DNA of 64,000 nucleotides from Phymatolithon calcareum (Eukaryota > Rhodophyta > Florideophyceae > Hapalidiales), in NCBI GenBank assembly GCA_977006965.1, contig OZ345367.1, positions 1,674,001 through 1,738,000 on the forward strand, in the 5' to 3' direction. Position 1 is the stretch's first letter, and each line of letters starts with the position of its first letter. Both the position numbers and the translations under genes were made by a program. A model generated the notes under the pieces. It saw only the letters and a list, made by a program, of their open reading frames with translations. It did no database searches and was not told the origin of the DNA. Below are positions 1 to 10,287 of the stretch, one piece after another.

Positions 1-1035
1 GACAGTGGAAGGGACAAGAGAAGAGACGGAAGAAGGAGCTGTGCTGTCGTCCCTGGCCCAAAAAACACGACCCAGGGACCCTGGGTCATGTTTTTTGGAA
101 ATGCCCAGTACGATTTCGGAAATAGGGGTCCTGTTCCGCAAAATAATCTGCTTCGAGCTTTGGCAAACATTTGTCCTCTTTTGCTGACTGACGGAACCAG
201 ACGTGAGCACGCTGTCACACATGCGGAACCGTTCTGCAAAAGGGTGAACGTTTTCGTGTGATATATTGCAGTAACAGTGAAGCGGGCGAGAACTCCTGTT
301 GTGTGCGCCACATTGACAGAGACGTGAAAGCAGCGCGCAGCACAGGAAAATGTGGTGCACATGCTCCTTGGAAAGGAGTACCCGGCGTTTCTAACTAGGT
401 CTTAGTGGCGTACCAAACATTTTTCTTTCTCTTAACTAGCATGCATAAGTATGTCTGGCGCCTCTAGCGTGTCTGTGAATTTCCCTTAACTCTTGACTAC
501 AAGTGGAAGAAGGCAATAAACAGCTATAGGGATCATCAAGTTTTCCGTAAAAGCATTCCGAGTATGATATGAATGCAAATAGTAGGGGCAGCCCTTGCTG
601 CATTCTGCATCTCGTTTTAATGAGCCAGCTCCAACACTATGAAAAATAGACAGCGTCACCATAATTGAAAATATGGAAAATTTTGAGTCCCTGTATTAAG
701 GAACAGGCTCTATACTAGAATGCACAAGTTCCGAAAAGCTGCTCCTGTACAATCTTAGGAGCGTTATAGAGGGATATAAAAAAACAACAAAACAGTTGCT
801 TTTTAATGCAAAAACTATGAAAAATAGATCATATCTGCGGGGGTGAGCAGAGAGCTATGCAGTCCAAAGATGGGTACCGTAATCCACACAGCCACAGTAA
901 TTCAACAAAGCGAGTCGAGCTTAGCTGCTCAATATATGCACTATGTTTTACCTACTTAATTTCTCCACCAGACTACCCGTAGTTCATTCTGTGCTCTTAG
1001 CAATTGCATCTCTCGATATCTGAAATTCAGTATCC
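1..1035. other. Non-coding, upstream of Ran
   Basis: I see no convincing gene here. The only open frame (5-187, plus) is 60 codons with no recognisable motif. The stretch is AT-rich from about 480 onward and should contain the Ran promoter and 5' leader, but no clear TATA box could be placed. Confidence 0.5.
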
Positions 1036-2114
1036 ATGGCGGAGCTCTTCTGTGCCTGTGACGAAAACAATTTATCGGAGAACGTTGATATCGTCAAAGT
1101 ACTCCTTGTTGGCGATGGTGGAGTTGGCAAGACGACATTCGTGAAGCGGCATATTTCCGGTGAATTCGAAAAGAAATATATAGCTACCATGGGTGCTGAA
1201 GTTTACCCATTGAAGTAAGTCAGCGATATAACGTTTTCAAACATATTACAAGACTGTAGTGCGAACTAACTGCGTAATTTTATTGCGTCATGTACAGATT
1301 TTTCACAAGCTTCGGGAAGATTCTAATGAATGTGTGGGACACTGCCGGTCAAGAGAAGTTTGGGGGACTTCGAGATGCTTATTAGTACGTTTGCAAGTCC
1401 ATACACCAGAGTTTATTCTGTTGTTGCTCTAGGTCCGCCAGAAGTGTCTGACTTTTGTTTGTGCGGGATTGTCATTGCCGTCGATCCAGCATCCTAGGCG
1501 ACGCTGCAATAATTATGTTTGACGTTACCAGTCGCATAACATACAAGAATGTTCCGCAATGGCATAAGTATGTAAATGAATATCAAACCAGAGACGTGAA
1601 GACCTCTGAGGCAATGAATACTAACGGCTCTCAGCTTTCCATTCAACACTGCTCCAATATTGCACGCAGAGATATAATGCGAGTTTGCCCAAGCATTCCA
1701 ATCGTTCTTTGTGGCAACAAAGTCGATCTTCCTGGTCGCAGAGTTAATCCGAAGGCGATTACATATCATCGGAAACAGTACGTTTTTCACTTTCTATTTA
1801 CACAAATGAGCAAGAGCGGAAAACTAACTCTCTTCTTTTCGTTTGCTGGTAGGAGCTTACAATATTACGAAATTAGTGCGAAGAGCAACTATAACTTCGA
1901 GAAACCATTTTTATGGATAGCGCAAAAGTATATGCGCATCTCAGATTTAACTCTAGTTGAAGAACCTGCGTTGCAGCCTGCAGAGGTAGTTTTGAATGCC
2001 AGTCAGCTCTTTCAAATCGAGCAGGAATTAGAGTTTGCGAAGACTGTTCCTCTACCAGAGGATGAAGATGACATCAGTTATCAGCACGAGTCTTTTCTTA
2101 CAGTCGAGGAATAA
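1036..2114 (+). CDS. RAN: Ran small GTPase, five exons
   Basis: Ran drives nucleocytoplasmic transport and spindle assembly by cycling between GTP and GDP forms. I place exons at 1036-1214, 1298-1384, 1490-1567, 1670-1777 and 1853-2114, giving 237 aa. The P-loop GDGGVGKT, the Ran-type switch I stretch [12 protein letters not shown], switch [19 protein letters not shown] and the [14 protein letters not shown] signature are all present, so this is Ran and not a generic Rab. Donors are GTAAGT, GTACGT, GTATGT and GTACGT; intron 3 (1568-1669) has a perfect TACTAAC branch site, and introns 1 and 4 have CTAAC. Intron 3 is 102 nt with no in-frame stop, so without splicing it adds 34 residues in a place where Ran has none. 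The acidic tail (PEDEDD) is followed by about 13 extra residues; animal Ran ends at the acidic tail. The start is the first ATG, just before the conserved G domain. Confidence 0.95.
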
Positions 2115-2321
2115 GAAGGACTAATTTCCCAACGTCGATGCATGACGTTGCGATGAATCTAAATCATATTACTCCTCCGACAACTTTATGCTGAGCTCTG
2201 AGGTGGCCAGGTTGCGCCTCTTTCTTCGGGAAGAAGGGATCTGAGGTCACGAGCGACTTCATCAGCAAATGGGTGGTAACTCGTCATGTGCCGAATTCGT
2301 GCTTGTTAAAAACAGAACACG

Positions 2322-2356
2322 CTTCAACCCACTTCCAAGTTGGAAGTGGGCTGAAG
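2322..2356. repeat. Short inverted repeat (17-bp arms)
   Basis: Arms 2322-2338 and 2340-2356 are reverse complements at 16 of 17 positions around a single central base. It lies about 210 nt past the Ran stop, so it could act as a 3' structure or be a relic of a local inverted duplication. Confidence 0.8.
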
Positions 2357-2939
2357 TGCGCTATCATTGAGGATCAAGTCACAGCTCGTATTTGTTACTG
2401 ACCGCAGAAAGCTGTTTGCAAATCTAGGATCTTAGTAGACCGGCAGTTGAGGGTCGTCTGCGGGTAGTCCCCAAGTACCAATGGAACTGTTCGTTTGTCT
2501 TGATGGTCTACGTCAACAGCAAAGGGGCAATCAATTGGATATAGCTGGAGAGAGTTTTCATCAAAAAAATTGCAATTATTCAATAAAGAAAAATCAACAA
2601 TTGGAATTGGAGGATTGCAATTTTTTTCCAATTAATTCTATCGCACCCCTGCTTTCAACCTCGACCATGTCAGTTCGAGTTTGTCAGCGGGAGAACTTTT
2701 CTTCTTGCTGAAAGAGCTTCTATGATGAGGGTTAAGCGTGTTCCGCTTATTGAACGATCCTTGCGGAACACCCATAAAACTTCTGCCTGTCGTCTTGACT
2801 GCATATCCACAGACGATAAAAGATTTGGATTAGACGAAGTGGAACACTATTGGGACAACATATCTGGAGTTATACCTGTTGATTTCGTCCACGAGCTTCC
2901 TCCAAGGCGCCTAGGTCATTTGCCGATTTAAGGCCACCC

Positions 2940-3029
2940 ACAAGCACAAAGAAAGGGAAAGTATCAGAAAGGGATAACCCGATTCCACAGGTTATTCCTT
3001 TCTATTACTTTCCCTTTCTTTGTGCTTGT
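2940..3029. repeat. Fold-back repeat, 40-bp arms
   Basis: Arms 2940-2979 and 2990-3029 match as reverse complements at 37 of 40 positions, with a 10-nt loop. No transposase or target duplication is visible. It may be a tiny MITE-like element or a local inverted duplication like those elsewhere in the window. Confidence 0.85.
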
Positions 3030-3317
3030 CGGCTCCGAATTGAAAGCTGGTAGTTTTTTCGTTCAAGAGCGCACTTAGGGAAATGTTGTCCGAAAGTGAA
3101 TTCTGGTTTCTTGATTACCACTGACCTGGTGCATATTGTCTACTAGTCTGGAATTTCAACACTCACAGGCAGGTATCTTTTATGTTACAGTGCCGAAAAC
3201 TTCCTTGGAGGTATCACCCTCTCGCCTCCTTGGTCAAAACAATCCAATGTGCATCGGGATCGTCTCAAGAACTATCGAAAAACTGGGGTGGTCAAGATAC
3301 ACAACCACCTTGTCCCC

Positions 3318-3605
3318 ATGATGATGATTGCTTTATTACCCTAAGAGGCTAGTACCTCTGGAAGGCTTCATTTGATTCCACTTGCTGAGGTCGGAGGCGT
3401 TTGTTATGGCCGCTTCGATATCCTGGTTTGGTATATCGCCAAGGAGAGAGACGTATGTTCCGGATACGCATTGGAGTATCCTGCGAACGAGCCTATTCTC
3501 ATCCATGCGTAGAACATATCCTAACCATCCCAAGCGACGGTCCTTAATCCATTGCATCACCGGCATGAAGGGCTCTCTTGCTTCTTCGGCTATCGTTCTT
3601 TTGGT
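3318..3605 (-). mobile_element. 5'-truncated LINE copy (family 1)
   Basis: The minus strand encodes the C-terminus of a non-LTR retrotransposon ORF2, including the typical WIKDRRLGWLGYVLRM stretch. It ends at a conserved 3' terminus (CTAGCCTCTTAGGG, then AATAAAG and a short tandem tail). An 11-bp direct repeat ACCTTGTCCCC flanks it at 3307-3317 and 3606-3616 and fits a target-site duplication. The element is about 288 bp, so only the 3' end was integrated. Related ends lie at 10080, 43724 and 63361. Confidence 0.8.
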
Positions 3606-3686
3606 ACCTTGTCCCCCTGTGATTCCCCTTGTTCTCTTCCTTCGCACAAGGCGCCTGCGCGCCCGATGCTCTAAGCCTCGGGTGGA

Positions 3687-3806
3687 GATGACCATTCTCA
3701 AAAGATAACATCTTTTTGAGAATGGCCATCTGCGTAAGCGTTAAGGAACATTCCAATGGAAAACATAATATGTTTTCGACTGGCATGACTCTTAGCGCTT
3801 ACGCAG
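3687..3806. repeat. Two adjacent fold-back repeats
   Basis: The first hairpin pairs about 3687-3705 with 3711-3730 (19-20 bp, one indel). The second pairs 3730-3745 with 3791-3806 (15 of 16) and has a perfect inner palindrome around 3759-3777, so nearly the whole 77 bp can fold back. They lie between the LINE fragment and the LRR pseudogene. Confidence 0.75.
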
Positions 3807-4260
3807 TTTCTCTCAAGCGTGCGAAGCAGTGAGCGTGGTACGCTGCGGACGCGCGTGCACCCAGCACAAACAATTGTTCTTCGTCTTGGCGAGCGCCATT
3901 TCACATCTTCCAGAAGGTACTCAATCTTCTGACATGAAGACAAATCATGCAGAGTTAGCTTCGCCAAAATACATACGGTCTCCGCTATATTGGTGAACGG
4001 GTGCATCATATTTGCGCAAATCCGAGCGCACAGAACTTCCATGTGGAGATCCCCGAGAGCCACGGCCGTGGCAGAAGAGTGCAACCCTAGCGTCCGCAAA
4101 AGTCCGATCTGCTAGACAACTTTCTCCGTCAGGTGCGTAATGTAATTCAGGCGTCAATAATTCGATGGCTAGAGGCGAGTGGTCCGGCGGCTGCGCAGTG
4201 CTGCGACCGCTGCAATGCACGAGCGGGCGCAGCGACGAAACATGGGCGCGAGCACATTGA
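3803..4260 (-). pseudogene. Decayed copy of the F-box/LRR gene
   Basis: Reading the minus strand in two frames recovers segments collinear with the intact LRR gene at 42490-43395. Near 4250 it encodes SSLRPLVH, matching SALRPLVR of the intact gene; at 3803-3870 it encodes VRSVPRSLLRTLERNC, matching VRSLPRSLLRTLESNC. Between them the frame shifts and the leucine-rich core is badly degraded. No start codon or F-box segment could be placed upstream with confidence. It is read as an old dispersed paralogue. Confidence 0.7.
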
Positions 4261-4667
4261 TTTGCGGGCCGAACAGTGGTAAAGTGGGGCTGAACCTGCC
4301 GTATCGGCGCGAAAGAGACCGAACTCTTGCGAGGATGGGCAGACGCTACGTGATGCACCGAATCATGTCCACGTTCAGCGCGCCAGAGGTAACATATAGG
4401 CTCGCAGGGCACACCGCGCGTTTCCGTACCGACACCGTGCGCGGTGATACTGGAGCAGCAGATTTGAAGCGCCCAGCGCTGCATCATCCATGACGCACGG
4501 GGTGGTCATACCGCTTCCGGAATCATAAACAGATGATCCTCCACGCGAGTCAGAGGGAGCTTTTCCTCGGCGGGATAAACCCACGTCAAGATCAACGAGA
4601 AGGTACCATAGCGAGCGACACAATGGGCAAGGCATTGGAGCCGATGCCGAGCGAAGGCCGCATCATC

Positions 4668-5144
4668 ATGCCCGACAACGATCCTCTGCATCCAGCACAC
4701 AATGCGTGTCTAATTACTGAGGTCATCGGGGAGCATGATACAGAGTTTCTAATACAACCATTTGATGACCGTGTTTTCATCTCTGTTTCTCAGTTGGGAA
4801 AGCTGGGAACATTCGTACGTGGACAGACTTTTTTTCTCTAGAGCTAATTTTGACTGCGCAATCAGGAATGCCAAACTCCTAACACGTGATGTGTATGCAT
4901 TGGAACGCATTAGATTTCCGCAGAAATGGAGACAGCGGCAGGTGGGAATGCAAGTTTTAGTGTCACTGTCCTTTTCGGCAAGCGTGATGAGATGATGATG
5001 GAGCTCTGCGCAAGACGAATTATGGCGCAAATGGTAGAGGACGGATGCACGAAACCGCTGCTGCTGTCCATGGCTTTAAAAAACCATGGCATGCAGTACG
5101 TGGATGAAATTGTGTCCAAGGTTTTGGAAAACAAAGTTTGGTGA
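4668..5144 (+). CDS. PSMG3-like proteasome assembly chaperone
   Basis: Two coding pieces join into a 125-aa protein resembling proteasome assembly chaperone 3 (PSMG3/PAC3, about 122 aa in animals), which helps build the 20S alpha ring. Exon 1 (4668-4814) contains VSQLGKLGTF, the conserved beta-strand motif of the family. Exon 2 (4914-5144) carries VLFGKRDEMMMELCARRI and ends in VLENKVW, like the usual C-terminal VW. The intron I prefer is 4815-4913: donor GTACGT, a CTAAC branch site near 4880, acceptor TTAG. An alternative donor at 4819 with acceptor 4923 also keeps the frame. An upstream in-frame ATG at 4533 would give a longer protein; the downstream ATG matches the family length. Confidence 0.65.
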
Positions 5145-5566
5145 ATTTCATGCCTTCCTCTTCTTCGTCGTCAGCAATGCATGTATGCATTGCGGGCCAT
5201 TTTACGCGCACACTGCAAGCTTGAAGGCGCGAATGAAAATTTTCAGCCTTTTGAAGTATAGAGCAACCCAGGCCGACATACTGCGGTTTTGTCTACGGGA
5301 GTTGGTGAGAAACTTATCGGCAACTACGAGCGGTGGCCTGGAGGTCCACTATCACACGAATAAATAGAGCTCGAAATATTTATCGAAATATAACAAATGT
5401 ATGATATGGATACGCATTTTGTTCGTTGATACTGACCAAGACGAACGAGAGTGCATCATCTGCAGTATTTCGCTGCGCGCAAATAAGTTTTCGAATTGAA
5501 CGCGGGCGAATCTTCGTGCATCTTTCGCATAGCTTTCTGAAGGGGTGTTGTACAGCCGAGAGCGGC
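5145..5566. other. Intergenic, PSMG3-like to NDUFA5
   Basis: No gene is supported here. The stretch should hold the PSMG3-like 3' end and the NDUFA5 promoter; no clear TATA box was seen. Confidence 0.4.
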
Positions 5567-6081
5567 ATGGCTGCCCTTCTCCGCGCGCGCTGGGCGCCGA
5601 TGCTCCGCGCGGTGCACCGATCCGCGTATGCAACGAGCATTCGCGAGCCGACGGTGGTGGGTCTGAGCTACGATCCGAATTCACGCGAGGTAAGTTTATC
5701 AAACTTCTGCTTGCATTCCATTGGCAGTGGTTTTTGAAGCAATACCTAAACGCGAATTGTGTATTGATTTTCCTTTTTCTCCGACGCCCTGCGCCACAGA
5801 CACTCTTGGGGTTGTACAAGCAAACACTGGAAGCCGTCAGCACACTACCGGAAGATGCGGCGTATCGGAAGAACGTCACAAGCATTACGGAGTACCGCAT
5901 GCAGGTTGTGACGGCCGAGGAGGACATCGCGACGATTGAGAGCAAGCTCGGAGTCGGTCAAATCGAGGAAGTCATCGAGCAAGCGCAAGACGAGCTCGAA
6001 CTTATTCCACATATGGCCGAGTGGAAGCCGTGGGCTCTTGCCGAGGGACAGAAGCCTGTGAAGATTGAAGTTATCGACTAG
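5567..6081 (+). CDS. NDUFA5: Complex I subunit NDUFA5 (B13)
   Basis: This is a nuclear-encoded accessory subunit of mitochondrial NADH:ubiquinone oxidoreductase, located in the matrix arm. Two exons (5567-5689 and 5800-6081) give 134 aa. The first 25 residues are rich in Arg and Ala with no acidic residue (MAALLRARWAPMLRAVHRSA), like a mitochondrial presequence. After it come the family's TLLGLYKQTLEAVSTLPEDAAYRKNVTSITEYR segment (split here: residues about 42-74) and the acidic helix with IEEVIEQAQDELELI. The 110-nt intron has donor GTAAGT and acceptor CACAG, and falls in phase 0. It ends with WKPWALAEGQKP, near the usual PPxDQW region of the family. Confidence 0.85.
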
Positions 6082-6452
6082 GCGCGAGGCACCGTGCTGA
6101 TGTTTTTGTTTATGGATGCGCATGCAATTCGTATGTCATTGCAGTGGCGCGTAAAAGAGCGATAAAAGAGGAAAATAAAATTACATTTCTACGGCAACAT
6201 TAGATATTGGCAGACTGGCCTCAAGGACACAAGGTACGCATTGGAACGCTTCAATTGGGCAAATGGCGAGAAGTTGTGGTGCATTTCCAGACTAACGTTT
6301 AGCGTACAGGATGAAAAATTAAGGTTATAAGGTAGTAATGCCTCAAAAACAGTTACACAAGTTACTACTTATCTTCTTTTTCGTAAAACCGTCTCCGCGC
6401 AACACAATGTCTCGGATCGACATTGCACATATTACAGCCCATCAGTGACGCG
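6082..6452. other. Intergenic, nothing recognised
   Basis: This is the gap between the stop of NDUFA5 (plus) and the stop of the next gene (minus), so it should contain two convergent 3' ends. AATAAAA at about 6174-6180 is a plausible polyadenylation signal for NDUFA5. Confidence 0.4.
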
Positions 6453-7259
6453 TCACTGCGAAAGAGCGGGTGTAGCAATGCGCACGGCAGAAGCATGCAT
6501 GTTCGCAGCTGGCTCGGAAACATTTGCCAAAACGGTAACCGCCTCCTTGCATGCCTCCACCCCCGTCCCCTCAGCCAATGCAGCGCTATCCTCCTCTGCA
6601 CTCGGCTGCTCTTGCGGCTGTGGAAAGAAACCCTGCACAAGCTGCTGCATCTGCGCCTTCAGCGAACCAAGCAGCTGCACCTGAGCGGCATGCAAGCGTG
6701 CATAAAGATCCTTGATACGACACGACTCACTATACAACTCCTGCGACAACTTGACCTGTTCCTCCAATTCCGCCGCACACATCTTAGCATCAAACTCCAT
6801 CACAGAGTTGTCAGCAAGGGCGGCCCGTCGGTCGGCATAACGCCGTGCAAGCGACGTAGCCTGTGCAAAAAGCTGCAGCACGCGCTGCGACTGCACGGCA
6901 TGTGCGCCGGCAAATTGCACACGCTCCTGCTCGGCCGTGGAGTACTGCGCGAGAAGCTCCTCGATGCGCGCGGCCGTGGCGGGCGGAAGGATGTATTGCG
7001 GCGTCATGTGGGATGGGGCGACGTGGTGAGATGACTCTCGCGGCGGCGGGGGGAGATGACGGTAGTGAGGTACTGCGCGTCGCGGAGGTGCTTGTGGGTG
7101 CGACGCGTGCAGATAGGGCGGTGGGGGCGGTCGGTGAGGAAGAGAATGTGCAAAGGAGGGTTGGATACCGTGGTGGTGTTGATGACGGGGAGATTGTTGT
7201 GGATGATGCGAGACGGGAATGCGACGCGGCGCGGGTTTTAAGCGGTTTGAGGGTTGCAT
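6453..7259 (-). CDS. Pro/His-rich coiled-coil protein, unknown
   Basis: I do not recognise this 268-aa protein. The N-terminal half (about residues 1-110) is low complexity, rich in Pro, His, Ser and Arg with proline runs. The C-terminal half is strongly helical and Glu/Ala/Gln-rich (ARIEELLAQYSTAEQERVQ onward) and looks like a coiled coil of roughly 130 residues. I place the start at the ATG at 7259 (MQPSNRLKP); an in-frame ATG at 7403 would add 48 residues. A disordered region followed by a coiled coil fits a scaffold or a subunit of a large complex, but nothing in the sequence points to a role. Confidence 0.6.
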   Translation of the reverse strand: MQPSNRLKPAPRRIPVSHHPQQSPRHQHHHGIQPSFAHSLPHRPPPPPYLHASHPQAPPRRAVPHYRHLPPPPRESSHHVAPSHMTPQYILPPATAARIEELLAQYSTAEQERVQFAGAHAVQSQRVLQLFAQATSLARRYADRRAALADNSVMEFDAKMCAAELEEQVKLSQELYSESCRIKDLYARLHAAQVQLLGSLKAQMQQLVQGFFPQPQEQPSAEEDSAALAEGTGVEACKEAVTVLANVSEPAANMHASAVRIATPALSQ

Positions 7260-7403
7260 GGTCGGAGGTGGTGCCAATTCGGGGAATGTCGGGCGGATCA
7301 GGTTGTTGCGTGGTGGTTTGACAGTGGCGGTCGGTCGGCGCCCTTGATGAGAATGTTGCAGCAACGAAAACACGACAGACGATACGAATTTTTTCGCAGA
7401 CAT

Positions 7404-8191
7404 TGAATATCATTGCGCATTACAGAACACGATTTACACTCCCGCGGGCGAGCCAGCAAGGGTCGGGGTCATAACTGTACGAGGTTCCTGTTTTTTGGAA
7501 ACTTTTGGAGGTTTATTTCATGAAATATGATAAATGCAGGGTTTGTATCAATTCTAGATTCACCTTCACAGATCTCGAGTCTGGGTGATTCATCCGAATC
7601 GCGCAGAGCGATGGCGAGTGCACAGGCACGTCCTCCACCAGTGCCGGTCCATGCCTCCTACATTTCCTTCAAAATCCAGGACTTTACGGGAGGGAGCACA
7701 AATCTTGCGCTCCATCCAGTAGAGTCCTGGAAGGCAGAAGAATAATTTGGAGACCAATGGCAAGCATGGCCAAGTCCACCGGAGAAGCTCTATGAGGGCG
7801 AAGGTTTATCAGGGTGTGGTGGCGAATCGCCATCCTCGCCTCTTACGAATCTAATTCGTCGGAGAATTGGTCTACAATAGTCGAAGAGAATGGAAGCGCT
7901 AAGCTTCGCTCGTGTCCGCATATTTTTCCAGAGTACATCACAGTTCAACCCGCACTTGAGAGGATGAAGATACTGCAAGGGGCTGCTTCAGCATGAATGG
8001 GCATGGGCCAGCACCCAGTGCGTACTTCACATTTTGACGTACTTCTCATGACAATCTTGGACCACTACTTCAGCTGGCTTTGGCTCACTGTGCACACTAG
8101 TGTCTATTGTATGGGATGTCCTCAATTGAGGACAACAGTTTCATATTTCTAGCGTCTTTGCAGGTACCAGTCGATTGCTGTACAACAGACA
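7404..8191. other. Intergenic; partial copy of the TIR sequence
   Basis: No gene is supported. At about 8093-8130 the sequence CACTAGTGTCTA followed by CCTCAATTGAGG repeats the end of the element at 8192-9478, so a second, partial end lies just outside it. Confidence 0.5.
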
Positions 8192-9478
8192 CTAGTGTCT
8201 AGTTTACTAACCACCTCAATTGAGGATAAATCCCTCAATTGAGGGGCTTTTTGAAAGCTCAAAAAAGTATGTAGAAAGAATGCGAAACAGAAAGTTCGCG
8301 CCAACTTTGGGAAGGCGGGCTTGTGTTCTTCCTGAGGAGTACCCAAACTATGGCCTTAAACGGGCGTCGTTCGGCGGTAGGAATGAAATTACAATTTTCA
8401 GTTAGAAGAAGCGGACCTGCCATGTCACGAGAAAAAGACCCGCGCCGAGTGGTCGGCGCGTCCGTACACACTAAGTCAACATCAGTGACCAGTCTCGCAG
8501 AGTGTTGCAGGCTCTATGGAGCCTTTTCCAAGTCAAAAAAGGTGAACGGCACAGTTCTGGAGGTCCTATTGAATGAAATCAATGGTCGCGCAAGCACATC
8601 GCTTCGCGTGAAATGGGTCCTAGTTCAGAAACCGACTGAGAAAACTAAGATTAAGACACTCAAGATTGTTAACATCAAGGCAGGAAAGGTTGACGAAGGT
8701 TCTCCGTCCTCTCGAATGCTTGTATCAAGTCCCAGCACGCAGAACTCTGCACCACAAAATCCGGCTTACAGTACTCGTGGTCGTCCGTCTTCTTCGCCAA
8801 ATGCCAGTTTATTGTCCCCAGGCGCAACCACAAGCTCTCCAAAACGGCACACAAGCTTCGATAAAACCCTCAGAAGCTAAGAATGCCCTATTCCAGGCTC
8901 TATCGCCTACGCCTTGCATGGCTTTTGGGACCAGGCGTCGCACGAGGAAATTGATGTAATCACACCCGACCGCAAACCCCAAAGTAATTGCTCATGGGGT
9001 GCCACAGTACGAGCGAAAAGTTATATAACCGATTGGGGGACGAATTCCGAGTCAGTTTTGGACAGTTCGCACTCCAAATGGAGATTTCATATCGGAAAAT
9101 GGTGGGATTGGGCTTCACACGCCCTCTGATTGCTTTTTGACCAGGTTTCCACAAGTTCACCTTCGAAAAATAGCTGTATAGACGTCCGCGAAGCTGAAAC
9201 GAATCGGGGGAAAAGAGACTACAGTGACAGAACTTGTTAAGTTTTTCGGAATACTCGTCCTCATGACAAGATTTGAGTTTGGCGCTAAGAGCGATTTTTG
9301 GAAGACTTCCAGGCCGAACAAGTATATCCCGACTTGTTGAAGACATCCATGAGCTTGGCGCTCTTGATGTGCTCGATATTGAGTAGCTTTCATGCGAAAA
9401 AATTGAAAAATTCTCGTTCCCCAATTGAGAGAAAAGTGCCCCTCAATTGAGGGAAAATTTCAGTAAACTAGACACTAG
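8192..9478 (+). mobile_element. TIR-bounded DNA element, about 1.3 kb
   Basis: The ends CTAGTGTCTAGTTTACT (8192-8208) and its exact reverse complement (9462-9478) form 17-bp terminal inverted repeats. Just inside each end lie several copies of the palindrome CTCAATTGAG (about 8215-8245 and 9418-9453), like subterminal repeats that bind a transposase. One open frame (8323-8880) lies inside. No DDE transposase signature was seen, so the element is probably non-autonomous. No target duplication could be fixed, partly because a second partial end lies at 8093. Confidence 0.65.
8323..8880 (+). CDS. ORF inside the TIR element, unknown
   Basis: This is an open frame of 185 codons with no recognised family. 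The middle (about residues 75-115) contains a plausible folded segment, LRVKWVLVQKPTEKTKIKTL; the last 70 residues are Ser/Pro/Thr-rich and probably disordered. Its position between the inverted repeats suggests an element-encoded protein, perhaps a remnant of a DNA-binding factor. The start is uncertain: in-frame ATG codons also occur at 8350 and 8380. Confidence 0.4.
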   Translation: MFFLRSTQTMALNGRRSAVGMKLQFSVRRSGPAMSREKDPRRVVGASVHTKSTSVTSLAECCRLYGAFSKSKKVNGTVLEVLLNEINGRASTSLRVKWVLVQKPTEKTKIKTLKIVNIKAGKVDEGSPSSRMLVSSPSTQNSAPQNPAYSTRGRPSSSPNASLLSPGATTSSPKRHTSFDKTLRS

Positions 9479-10069
9479 GGACGGACGTACAAGCGTTTCG
9501 TGAAGTGTTGACAGATTTTGCAAAGGAAACACTAACAGCATGTCGAATCGTAGCGATGGCGAACTTGGGAGACGAGGATGTAATAGGCGATTTTTCGCGC
9601 TCTTGTCTCCAGTATTTCCCCTCCCAGACGCTACGACACATACATGCACTACAATGACAGGGAGAACGAACAAGTCGGTAGGAATGGGAGCGGCGGAGCG
9701 CGTGAGCTTGGTGACCTCTGCTCGTCCGACACCAGTAGCGATGCTGCCTTAGTAACTCTAAGCACTTCTGTCGTGTATTGATGACTATTTTCCGAACGTG
9801 AGATTTACAGACGACAGAATATTCTCTATGATAGCTCTAGAAAAGTTGACAAATCTGCACGAGAACAGGGTCACGCAGGCGCATGTTCACTGCCCTGTTG
9901 CGCGAAATTTTCTGCGCGTCTCTTCGCTCTATTAGTGACTCGTGTATACGACGTGCACATTCCAATCCATGAGACTGCTTGTGAGGCATGCACCTTAAAT
10001 CTCAGAAAGGGGCGGAAACCCATGGCACTATATTGCACAAACCGTCCTCCTCCTCTTTGACGATAACTA
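9479..10069. other. Intergenic, nothing recognised
   Basis: No supported gene, RNA or repeat was found between the TIR element and the LINE-like fragment at 10080. Confidence 0.4.
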
Positions 10070-10079
10070 TCAGCGTCCT

Positions 10080-10174
10080 AATAATAATGAATTCTTTATT
10101 CCCCCACGGGGCTAGCAAGCAGTACTTTTATTTTTACCTCTACTTAGATTACGGCACGGCGTTAATCCTGCCTG
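10080..10174 (-). mobile_element. Very short LINE 3' end (family 1)
   Basis: On the minus strand the sequence ends GCTAGCCCCGTGGGGGAATAA, then AG and a short AT-rich tail. This is the same terminus as the copies at 3318, 43724 and 63361. Imperfect 10-bp flanks TCAGCGTCCT (10070-10079) and TCAACGTCCT (10175-10184) could be a decayed target duplication. Only about 95 bp remain. Confidence 0.55.
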
Positions 10175-10287
10175 TCAACGTCCTCCGTACTCAGTTTATT
10201 TCTGAAGAACTAGCAGAAAGCAAGGGGACATTCAGATATTGAAATTAGATTAATAAACCATATGTTTATTGATAAGTGGTTAATGAT

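Larger units (their letters stand above)
2115..3306. other. Intergenic with two fold-back repeats
   Basis: No gene is supported. Open frames of 60-80 codons at 2395-2931 on both strands show no family resemblance. The region contains the hairpins at 2322-2356 and 2940-3029 annotated separately. Confidence 0.5.

Noticed and set aside
3336-3701. A complete 121-codon gene on the minus strand
   Set aside because: Its C-terminal part is a LINE ORF2 end bounded by an 11-bp target duplication; the N-terminal part is host flank.
4815-4923. PSMG3-like intron with donor at 4819 and acceptor at 4923
   Set aside because: It keeps the frame, but GTGGAC is a poor donor next to the GTACGT at 4815, which matches the other introns here.
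8192-9478. CACTA-superfamily transposon
   Set aside because: The left end can be read as CACTA, but the right end does not give TAGTG at the same offset, and no TPase or 3-bp duplication was found.
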